From NCBI GenBank assembly GCA_009103225.1, contig RHPI01001132.1:374328-438327 (forward strand): a stretch of DNA of 64,000 nt, read 5' to 3'. Source of the stretch: Chlorokybus atmophyticus. Its lineage: Eukaryota > Streptophyta > Chlorokybophyceae > Chlorokybales > Chlorokybaceae. This document shows, one piece after another, positions 12,494 to 21,554 of this stretch; position 1 is the first letter of the stretch; every line of letters starts with the position of its first letter. The translations under genes were made by a program, and so were the position numbers. The notes beneath the pieces are model-generated. The model was not told the origin of the DNA. It worked only from the letters and a program-made list of their open reading frames with translations, and made no database searches.

Positions 12494-13630
12494 TAACAGA
12501 TTCCATACTATTACTGCGACCCAGACCCACACGCGCAAACGGTCCTCAAGCACCACTTACGCCAACTGCACGAAAGGTATTCACGTCAACTACCCCTCTC
12601 GGCGTTGCAAGGCAGCCTCAAAGCATTGCCACAAGACATCCGGCTGATCACCGAAGATCACCTACTGTCCCTCGGCAACGTCGACCTATTAATAGCTGGG
12701 TGGGAATGTCAAGGGCACTCCAGGGCAAGCAAGGGACAAGGCCTCGAAAACCCTCGATCCGGGCTGTTTTGGGAGCTGATGAGAATCATCCACCTCCTTC
12801 AACACCACCAGATCTCCAGACCCCTGGGGTACGTCATCGAAAATGTACGTTCAAAGGACGACAAGCGTCCGCACGCGGCCTCCAGCTACCGACAAGTTTG
12901 CTCCATTCTAGGGCACCCACTCAAGGTGAACGCTGCACGACATGGCTCGCGCGCACATCGTGTACGTGCCAAATGGACAAACTTGGCCGCCGTGGAGGAA
13001 CTCGTGGCCGCAGAGTACACGCGCAGCGCTCGGCCGCGCAACTTGCTGGTCGATGACATCCTTGACCCCGGCCGCAAAGCACAACCTGTCCTGCGTCATG
13101 ATCACCACCACTTCTACCCGTGCAATCAGCCCGGTCAGCCCCGTCGCGCACTCCCCACATTGATGTCCTACCCGGGCTCCTACGCATTTCGGAACGGTGG
13201 TGACGGGATGATGTTTGATGCGACCACCAACAAGCTGGAGGAACCCAACGCACGCGAACGTGAACGCGCCATGGGATTCTTCCCCAACAGCATCACGGGT
13301 TCATCGCTGACAGATAGTCAGCAATGCCAGCTGCTTGGCCGCGCCATGGAGCAGAACAGCATGGTATGGCTGCTGGAGCTGAGCTTCGCATTGCAGGACC
13401 GCCACGTGTCCTTCGAGGATCTTGAACACTTGGCTGGGGGGTGGGCAAATCGCGTAGCCGATACCAAGGCAGCTCACACAGCCCTCGAGGTGGTCCACAT
13501 GGAGGAGCAAGCAGCAGTGACAGTGGAGGACATTCCCGTGGTTGCCAATGCAACCTCCTGGGATCATGCCATTGGCCCGTTGGCCACAGAAGACACTCGA
13601 GAAAAGCTGGAGGCTCTCCTCAACAAATAA
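12455..13630 (+). pseudogene. Cytosine-5 DNA methyltransferase domain within the retrotransposon pol frame
   Basis: The signatures appear in the right order. A motif II-like segment YYYCDPDPHAQ follows the stop at 12494. Motif IV is DLLIAGWECQGHS, with the catalytic Cys codon at 12707-12709 (ECQ replaces the usual PCQ). Then come SGLFWELMRIIHLLQ, and motif VI in YVIENV (about 12833-12847). A motif VIII-like GSRAHRVRAKWTN follows (about 12950-12980), motif IX ARERERAMGF (about 13249-13278), and a motif X-like region near QLLGRAMEQNSMVW. The spacing of motif IV to ENV, with a GLFWE block between, recalls the DNMT3/DRM de novo type; that subgrouping is inference. Family role: transfers methyl from S-adenosylmethionine to C5 of cytosine. 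Motif I (the SAM-binding FxGxG) is not clear and should lie just upstream of the stop. The frame runs on into reverse transcriptase after a TAA at 13628. Confidence 0.85.
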
Positions 13631-15358
13631 AGGAGCCAATCTCGCTTCAATGTGAAGGAATTGGGTACATGCTCAGTGTACCAGATGGACATCGAGCTGG
13701 TGGACACGGAGCCGGTGTTCCGGCGGCAATACAGGCTCTCCAAGTTGGAAGAGGACCTGGTGGAACAGAGATGTAAGGCGCTGCTTGATGCAGGCCTTAT
13801 CGAAGAGTCCACATCGGACTTCGCGGCAACAACCGTCATGCCACTGAAGAAGGATTCAGCAGGCAACTGGACAGAGCGACGCATGTGTGGCGACTATCGC
13901 CCCCTCAACAACAAGACCAAGCAAGACCGGTACCCCATGCCCACAGCAGAGGGTATCTTTGATGATGTGGGAGACTGCACAGTCTTCAGCATCCTGGACA
14001 TGCGTCAAGGGTACAACCAAATCGCCATTCAGGACGAGGACAAGCACAAGACCTCCTTCTGGGGCAACCGACAGTTGTACCAATGGAAGGTAATGCCGTT
14101 CGGGCTGAAGAATGCCCCCGCCAAGTTTCAATGCGTCATGGACAAGGCCTTGAAGGGGCTGGACTGCGCGCGGTGCTACATCGATGACATCCTCATCTTC
14201 AGCCGCAGCAACGAGGAGCATCTTCAGCACATCGAAGCGGTGCTGGAACGACTCAAGGGAGTGGGGATGACCGTACACCCCGACAAGCGTACCTTCTTCA
14301 CCCACAAGGTGCCGTAGTACTTAGGGCACATAATTGTGCCCCATGGTGTGTATGTGCAGCAGGCAAAAGTAGAGGCTCTGGCAGCTATCCCCGCCCCGAC
14401 AGACCTCACACGTCTGCGCGCTTTCTTGGGACTTGCCAACTACTATCGCCGGTTCGTGAAGGACTTCGCGAAGATCGCAAGGCCCCTCAACGAGCTACTG
14501 AAGAAGGAGGTGGAGTTCGCATGGAAGGAGCCGCAACAGCAGGCCTTCGAGGAGCTGAAGAGCAGGCTCACCACCGCTCCCATCCTTCAACGTCCGGACT
14601 ACGCCAAGCCTTTCATCCTTCACACCGACTGGAGCAAGCTGGGGATGGGAGCGGTGCTGGTGCAGCACGATGAGAACAAGAAGGAGCCGGTGGTGTCATA
14701 CGCCAGCCGAAGCAACAACGTCGCCGAGGCCAACTACAGCAGCTACGAAGGGGAGTGCCTCGCTGCAGTGTGGGCCATCTCCTTCTTCCGACCTTTCCTC
14801 TTTGGTCGGCAGTTCCAACTGATCACCGATCATCACCCCCTCAAGTGGCTAATGACCAACCAACATCTGACAGGGAAACTTGCTCGATGGGCCCTGCTGT
14901 TGCAGGAATACGACTTCGAGATCGACCACCGCGCTGGCCTCACCAACCAAGACGCCGATGGCCTCAGTCGCAATCCTCACCTCAGCACCAACGACGCAAC
15001 TGGAGCTCGGCCTGAGCTCGTCCCTGCAGCAACAGCCCCCACCATGGCAGCCATGTTTGCTGCTGCCGCGTTGCGCTCAGGGCGCAAGACCAACACCACG
15101 GCCTCAGTAGTGGCAGAGGAAATTCTTGCCCTTGAGCCTATCGGCCCTGCGGCAACCACACCCTTGGGAGACGCCCACGCAGCCGACATTGACGTCGATA
15201 ACACAGAGCTGGCGCCCACTGACACCAGGCAGGACATATGGCAGGACAAGCCATCACTCTCCTTTCTTCAAAGTGGCCAGCTTCCCTCCGGCATGAGCGC
15301 TCGAGAAAAAGACCGAGTCAACCGAAAAAAAAAAACAAAACGCACCCGTCACTATTGA
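13631..15358 (+). pseudogene. Reverse transcriptase and RNase H of the Ty3/gypsy element
   Basis: This is in frame with the methyltransferase. RT motifs: YRLSKLEEDLVE, LIEESTSDFAATTV, MCGDYRPLNN, FSILDMRQGYNQI (first catalytic Asp), FGLKNAPAKFQ, and the YIDD catalytic box (about 14177-14188). A TAG at 14315 replaces the Glu of the usual VEYLGH. RNase H follows: FILHTDWSKLGMGAVLVQ with the first acidic residue, YSSYEGECLAAVWAI with the Glu, and LITDHHPLKWLM with the next Asp. The frame ends at a TGA (15356), after which WAGDKLYRRF continues without shift. This is a typical Ty3/gypsy RT-RH, killed by point stop mutations rather than indels. Confidence 0.93.
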
Positions 15359-16560
15359 TGGGCAGGCGACAAGCTGTATCGCCGCTTCCAGGACGAAGAT
15401 AAGGAAGTGGCGACACCGGTCACGCGCGAGGGCATCATCACTTCCCTCTACACTGAGCTTGGACACTTCGGTGTCAAGCGTACAGTCAGCCTAGTGAGGG
15501 CACAATATTGGTGGTATGGGTTAACAAAACAGGTGCAGGGGTTTGTCAGCCACTGCCAGCAGTGTGACATGGTGCGCGCCAGCCTCAACACGCGTAGCGC
15601 CACCTTGCACCCACTCCCCATCTCCGGTCTCTTTTACCGATGGGGACTCGACATCTTGGGGGACTTGGCACCCTCAGCGCGTGGCAACCGTTACATCCTG
15701 GTCATGATTGAGCACTTCTCCAAATGGGTGGAGCTGGTACCATTACCCGACAAGAGCAGCAGGGGGGTGTCTCAAGCCTTCCTCTCTCACGTTCTCAGCC
15801 GATTTGGCAGCTGCGCCGAGGTCATCACTGACCAAGGTACTGAGTTCAGAGGGGAATTCGACACCCTCTTGGACAAATGTTACATCGACCACCGCCGTAC
15901 CTCGCGTGATCACCCTCAAGCAGACGGCCTCGCCGAGCGTACAGTACAGACCATCGAGAAGGCACTCCGCAAGTACGTGCTGGAGTACGAGAAGAACACT
16001 TGGGATGATCACCTCCCGTGGGTGGCCCTCGGATATCGATTGTCAAAGCAGGCGGTTCTGCGGGAGTACAGCCCGTACTACCTGCTGTTCGGGCGACCAC
16101 CATTGCTCCCCTTCCGCGCGCAGCAGGAGGTGGATCGCGTCGTGAACAACCTCGACGACCCTGACTGGATGCACCACGACATCACCACGCGCGCCGCGCT
16201 TTTCGAGCGCACCATCCCCATGGCCTTCAACAACCTGCGCATCGCGCAGCATCGCGACACGCTGCGCTACGAGCGCGTATGCAGCGGCTTCTACAAGGAG
16301 CGCCAACGGAGGTTCCAAGCGGGGGACTTTGCCTATCGCATGGCAGCCACCAAAGGAGCGCGCTTGACACGCGCTTGACACGCGCTTGACACCTCCGTAG
16401 GCCGCACCGTCTACAAGGTACTCAACGTGTACCCCACAGGGGTGCTGGACCTCCTTGGTCAAAACGGAGAGAGGTTGAAGGACAACATGGTGAACTGTGC
16501 GCCATGTCACCTTCCTTACGTAGCCGGCTTCGGGCGTATCCAGCACCCTCGTCCCGCGCG
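15359..16560 (+). pseudogene. Integrase of the Ty3/gypsy element
   Basis: A zinc-binding N-terminal part shows LGHFGVKRTVSLVRAQYWW and CQQC (HHCC type). It is followed by the DDE core: Asp in RWGLDILGDL (about 15640), Asp in VITDQGTEF (about 15825), and Glu in GLAERTVQ (about 15930). The C-terminal region has GDFAYRM, a break with a triplicated 11-bp unit and a TGA at 16376, then TVYKVLNVYPTGVLDLLG and NCAPCHLPYV, the tail expected of this integrase class. It inserts element cDNA into chromosomes. The tail runs straight into the PHD finger in the same frame. Confidence 0.9.
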
Positions 16561-16735
16561 CAGCACACGCTGTGAACGCTGCGGCAGCGCCGGCGACGAC
16601 GCATTCATGATGCTCTGCGATGGCTGCAACAAGGGCCTACATTGCTACTGCCCCGAGCCACCTCTGGACGCGATACCTATGGAGGAGTATTGGTGCGACG
16701 ATTGCCGTACCAACGGCCCTCCTCACTTGCGCTAG
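16561..16735 (+). pseudogene. PHD finger at the C-terminus of the integrase polyprotein
   Basis: The C4HC3 ligand order is complete: CERC, then 11 residues, CDGC, four residues, HCYC (His and the next Cys), then 14 residues ending in Trp, CDDC, about 16571-16708. The frame ends at a TAG (16733-16735). PHD fingers bind histone tails. The acidic DDAFMML before CDGC resembles the group that reads unmodified H3K4 rather than trimethylated H3K4, but that reading is inference. The position matches that of the chromodomain in chromovirus integrases, so a role in steering integration to chromatin is plausible. It is open here even though the polyprotein upstream is broken. Confidence 0.85.
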
Positions 16736-16790
16736 CAGCTGAGGTCTGGAGCTGGAACCTCCCTCAGAGCCCAAGGGGGGGTGGCTTGTT

Positions 16791-18160
16791 GACTTTGTGT
16801 GCTACAGCACAACATGTACACTAGGGAGAACACCGACTCCACCTGCCCGTACTACCCAGCAGCAGCAGACCAGCTGCACAAAGCACTTGTCACCATGAGG
16901 GTTGGGGTCATCTTTTGCTTTTGCTGCACGTTGCACAGGTGGCGCAGCAGCATGTCCAGCACAGCATGGCTGTCCATGCAGCTGTCCGAGACAGCGTGAC
17001 CCTCGACTCCCCTCGACCCGACACCCATGACAGCGAGACGACCAATGTAATGATGTAAGCCATCGTTGCTCTGCTGCCATTTGACTCCGCACCTATATTG
17101 TTTCGCTACGCTTGTCATGCTACCATGTGCTTTGCACAGTCTCACTATGTGCTTAAAATCATAGCAACAATGTTCATGGCGGGAGACATTGAGGAGCTTG
17201 CACACAAGTATGCACACGCACTGGCACATGCGTGCACTCATGCACACATCATGTGCACAATAATTGTCCTCGTATTCGCACAAGCATGCCGGCGTGCAAA
17301 CCACTCACATAGCTGCACTATATAAACATGCATATGCACACACACGCACCACTTGCAAGTAGACGCGCGCATGCTACTTCTACTTCATGCACAACACGCA
17401 TGTAACTTGTTATTGAATTAGGCTTGATAGCGTTACTCATGTAATAGGTCTAAACATATCTTGTTACCATGCAGCAGTTGTTGAGCACACAGCCTAAAGC
17501 GGGATGCCAATGGCAGAAGAGGTGCGTGGCGGGTTTCGTCAAGGAGCCGGTGGGGGTGGAGTCGTATACAAAGCTCAGTATCGACATGTCTTATAACACT
17601 GTCTAGATTTGCATGTGGTGCTTGTGCTAGTTGGGTGGACATACGTATGTTCACTATATAAACATGTCGGTTATGTACCGTTTGCCTAGCAGTAGGTAGG
17701 CCTGAGTGCTCAACACAGATATTATTGCACCGATTGCATATGTTATGGTAATCTGGACGGCATGCGCTATGCATGGCTGGTTTGCAATCTATACTATGTA
17801 TTTTCGAGTCTGAAGTAGCTTTTTATATGCACATTAAATGGGCACCGAAGGCATCTGAAGTCTATATGCAAACATCTATAAAGCAGTTGCCACAGTTTGG
17901 AAAAAAGGTGAATATTCCTTGACAATTGCGTCTAGGATCACATTATCAGCTTGTATATTTGGGCTGCTATTGTTTATGAATTAATTACCTATATCGGAAA
18001 CACATTTGATTGTGTTATGAATACAAATGTTTTAACAATAAGCTATTATTGGCTATCCATAATAACCACACGGTTAACTGTGTTAGAGACACAAATGTCT
18101 TTGCATAGACATTTGTTTAAATATGTAAACAACTGTGTAAAATGCCGCAGACTTTTTATG
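16791..18160. other. Spacer without a recognisable gene
   Basis: 16790-17420 is moderately GC-rich with CACG/TGCAC simple repeats, and 17420-18160 is AT-rich. No open frame shows a family motif. No 3' LTR of the preceding element could be recognised. Confidence 0.5.
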
Positions 18161-18920
18161 CCAGTTGTTGGGGGAGGGAATGACAAAGCTTAAGCGTCCA
18201 AAGCGCTGCACGGTGGAGCGCAAGAACGGGAGGATCTTGGGACGGAAGCCCAGCAGCGTCACCCTGAACGGGGGGAGCGATCTTCATACAAATTGTAGAT
18301 TTGCACCAAATGTCCACTGCAGAGGGGGAGAGCACGACGTTGCGCTTTCGTCCACACATGTGTGCCCCGGGAGATCGAAGAGAAAACGCATCGAATCTCT
18401 TCCCCTACCAGCGTATACATAGACTGAAACAAGGTTCCGCCCATGCCATCAGCCTTCACGATATGCAACCATGCCAAGCGTGTGCTCGCGACCGGATTCA
18501 TGGCAGGAGTGAAGGGAAATCGAAACACCAAAGCGCAGGATGCGAGAACATGCGTCCAATCATCATAGTGCGGGGGGTGCGCAGAAATAGCAAACTCATC
18601 TACAGTGTCCGGATAGTCTATTGTGTACAAGTCAAGCAGCACATGAAAATATGGAAAGGCACTCAAATGTATTCAGGGGGCCCCTTGCGGGGCCCCCAAA
18701 ATACAGCCGGGAGAGGCGGTGAGCATGGCCGAAGCAAGTTTGGGAGCAGCGTTGCCCTTCACAATTTGCGTCCTGAGAACTCGCGTGCCCGGAGGCACGT
18801 GGGCAAGGGGGGCCCATGGAGCGGGCCACTTCCTTTGGAGAGGCATTATTTGCATCCAGCATCTCCTCCTGCTGACCCATCAGCGGAATTTCCTTCGCTC
18901 CCATCGCTAATCTCCAACTA
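18160..18920 (-). pseudogene. LINE ORF1 fragment of a second, diverged family
   Basis: The open segment 18259-18666 contains a block (HYDDWTHVLASCALVF, STRLAWLHIVKADG, EEIRCVFSS) that aligns by eye with the ORF1 block at 6423-6956 (YVDWREALRSCTLIF, SARIAWLQSVCADG, GELHCVFTS). Upstream on the same strand a Cys-rich open segment runs to the N gap. No zinc knuckle or ORF2 is seen here, so this is an isolated 5' part. The divergence from the first copy is large, indicating two separate LINE families. Confidence 0.65.
18676..18697. repeat. GC-rich perfect hairpin
   Basis: GGGGGCCCC, a 4-nt TTGC loop, then GGGGCCCCC: a 9-bp all-GC stem inside the LINE fragment. Confidence 0.8.
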
Positions 18921-18941
18921 GGGAGAGCAGGGGGGGGGGGG

Positions 18942-19255
18942 NNNNNNNNNNNNNNNNNNNNNNNNNNNNNNNNNNNNNNNNNNNNNNNNNNNNNNNNNNN
19001 NNNNNNNNNNNNNNNNNNNNNNNNNNNNNNNNNNNNNNNNNNNNNNNNNNNNNNNNNNNNNNNNNNNNNNNNNNNNNNNNNNNNNNNNNNNNNNNNNNNN
19101 NNNNNNNNNNNNNNNNNNNNNNNNNNNNNNNNNNNNNNNNNNNNNNNNNNNNNNNNNNNNNNNNNNNNNNNNNNNNNNNNNNNNNNNNNNNNNNNNNNNN
19201 NNNNNNNNNNNNNNNNNNNNNNNNNNNNNNNNNNNNNNNNNNNNNNNNNNNNNNN
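18942..19255. other. Assembly gap (314 N)
   Basis: The gap follows a run of G, a likely cause of the break. Confidence 1.
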
Positions 19256-19655
19256 CCGCCGATCTTTCAATTTGCCGCCAACGACGCCCCCCCTCTCGCC
19301 GCCGCCGCCGCCTCTGTGTTTTAAACTCCACCCCCTTTTTACATTGGTAACTTCATAAAAGTTGCTAGAGCAATGATTTATTGGTTTGTTACCGTGACTT
19401 ATAGCTAAATCTCAGGTGATGCCCAGCGCTAGGCATGGGCTAGAGGTTTCTTGTGCAAGCTGGTACTTGTACTTGTACTCCAGGACATGTTGTCCTGGAG
19501 TCAGCAGGATTCCAAACAGGACCTCTCGATGCAGGTTCAGGAATTAGGTCTTTCCTTCGCGAAGGCGGCGGCAGCGTTGGCGGCGAGGCCCGTGGTGGCG
19601 TCTTCGGCGTCTTCGGCGTCACGGGCCTCACCGCCAACGCCGTGTCTCAGCAGAC

Positions 19656-20844
19656 ATGCGCCCACCGCAGAGAGGAGGGCGGGGTGGGTTTGGCGGGAGG
19701 GGAGGGGGCTTCGGCGGCAGGGGCGGCTTCGGTGGTAGAGGCGGCGGCAGGGGAGGCTTCAACAGAGGCTATGATGACGGCCCGCCAGACACTGTTGTGG
19801 GTACGCTGTTGTCGTTGTCGTTGTTGCTGCTGTTGCCTCTGCTGGCTTGCTTGGCTGGGGGGGGATGAACCCTTTTTCCTGTGCACGTATTGACCGAGCT
19901 CGAAAAACCGAGCGTTGCGGATGTTAGGATCTGAGCCAAGCATGAAGCCAATCACTTGATGGAATTAAGTAACTGTTCTGATCAAGTTGGTCTGAGATAG
20001 TGTTGTGTTGCATTCTTTCTTCAGATGTGGGCACATTCGTGCATGCGTGCGAGGGCGAGGCAGTGTGCCGGTTGACCAATGAGAAGATCCCTTATTTTAA
20101 TGGACCCATTTACCTGGAAAATAAGACTCAAATAGGCAAGGTTGAGGAGATATTCGGCCCCATCAATGAAGCGGTAAAACGCCTCTTGAAACCCACTGTC
20201 GTGCTCATGTTCATGTTGATGAGGTCGTTGTCATGACACTTATGCTTGTGCACAGTTTTTCAGTGTGAAGATGCAAGAAGGCATTGTGGCCACATCATAC
20301 GTTGCCGGCGACAAGTTCTTCATCAGCCCGGACAAGCTTCTGCCAATGGACCGCTTCCTACCAAAGCCTCCGTAAGTTACACATACGCAAACTCTGCATT
20401 ACACGCCGGTCACTCTATGCGCATATGTAATGAACAACCCGAGTGTGTGGTTGACCCTTGTGACTGTACTTACTGTTGTCTCCAACAGTGGCTCTGGTGG
20501 TGCTGGCGGCAGAGGCGGCGGGCGCGGAGGAGGTATGCATATTGCGAATTATTGGACTGCATGTCTTCAAGTAGTGGGCTTGCTCACACACATACATGTC
20601 AAACCACAGGTGACTTATTATCATATGTTGTTGCGCAGGGCGGGGACGAGGTGGACCACGTGGAGGCGGACGTGGCGGAGGATTCAGGGGAGGTGGTGGA
20701 GGCTTTAGGGGAGGAGGTGGTGGAGGGTTTAGGGGAGGAGGGGGAGGTGGTTTTAGAGGAGGGGGAGGAGGTGGATTCAGAGGGGGTGGGGGAGGTGGGT
20801 TTAGAGGACGGGGTGGTGGCGGGTTCAGGGGCCGAGGAGGTTAG
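19656..20844 (+). CDS. GAR1: H/ACA ribonucleoprotein subunit 1 (Gar1)
   Basis: Five exons, joined in frame: 19656-19800, 20025-20173, 20256-20371, 20489-20532, 20639-20844, giving 219 residues. Gar1 is a core protein of nucleolar H/ACA snoRNPs, which guide pseudouridylation of rRNA and snRNA. The order is a short N-terminal RGG domain (from MRPPQRGG), then the conserved Gar1 core: [43 protein letters not shown], then [14 protein letters not shown] and [20 protein letters not shown] long C-terminal RGG domain is made of GGGGGGFRG repeats (exon 5, imperfect 21-bp units). The start is the first ATG in frame with the core and has the expected RGG block right after it. The length is normal for the family. 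Exon 4 is only 44 nt and lies within the RGG region, so its exact donor is slightly ambiguous. It converges with the DUF3172 gene. Confidence 0.95.
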
Positions 20845-21554
20845 AGATAGGTTGAATAGGTCAGAGATAGCTAGTTGGCCAGATGGCGAGTTGGCCACTA
20901 CTGCTGTGGATCTTTGTACAGCACTTGCATATGTGGCTTTCTGGTCTTCTGCACTGTAGAAAGTGTGGACGGTGCTCGTGTTAGTCACTGCATGCATCTT
21001 ACTAGCGCTTACCCGGTTCGCACTGGCCAAGCTAAATGTCATGCATAGTGGCCAACACTAATCTTCATGCCATGCGGTGTTGGCATGCCAGGAGGTTGAG
21101 GGTTGATGCGTTACGGTGTGGTGAACTGGCCACGCCTGCACACGCTGGTGCTTTTTTGCATACATGCACGCCTTTGGCAAGAATTGACAGGAGTGACATC
21201 AATACATCAGCAGAGGTAGACACCAGCAGACCTCATGCGTGCAACTATGTGCGATACCATGGGCTGCCAGTACATCTTTGTTACACTGTACAACAACCAG
21301 CACGCTCGCTACAAGTCGTGGTATCAATGCTCATGACAGTTGGCACAATGACACAGCCCTCCTGCTGCCTCCACTGGACAGACACAATCCCAACCATGCC
21401 AGTCACTGACAGGCAATTCCGCTAAGTACTACGCACGGCGAGACATTACATCACACGTGGCTGCCTGACTGGACTTTGTGCAAGCCACACTTGATTACAG
21501 GCAATTGGTCAACAATGTACACACAATACTCAACAACCAAGGCGAGTCCCTACT
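20845..21554. other. Intergenic, convergent 3' ends
   Basis: Holds the 3' flanks of GAR1 and of the DUF3172 gene. No open frame has a family motif. Two minus-strand TGTAA signals (21495-21499, 21446-21450) fit the DUF3172 gene. Confidence 0.6.
21495..21499 (-). terminator. Poly(A) signal TGTAA for the DUF3172 gene
   Basis: TGTAA on the minus strand, 56 nt past the stop codon. A second copy lies at 21446-21450. Confidence 0.5.

Larger units (their letters stand above)
8560..16790 (+). mobile_element. Ty3/gypsy-type retrotransposon carrying a DNA methyltransferase and a PHD finger (degenerate copy)
   Basis: The coding order is Gag with two zinc knuckles, a low-complexity spacer, cytosine-5 DNA methyltransferase, reverse transcriptase, RNase H, integrase, PHD finger. 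RT-RNase H-INT is the Ty3/gypsy order. From about 11876 to 16735 all domains lie in one reading frame, interrupted only by five stop codons (12494, 13628, 14315, 15356, 16376), so the two extra domains are built into the polyprotein rather than lying beside it. A G-rich polypurine-like run follows at about 16770-16780. I could not find a matching pair of LTRs: a TATA-like TATAAGTA (about 8636) and a hairpin (about 8650-8677) mark a possible 5' promoter region, but nothing downstream repeats it. Both outer boundaries are therefore estimates. The copy is inactive. Confidence 0.9.

Noticed and set aside
20246-20959. Long Glu/Val-rich plus-strand frame
   Set aside because: It is a shadow of the GAR1 RGG exon read in another frame and runs through introns.
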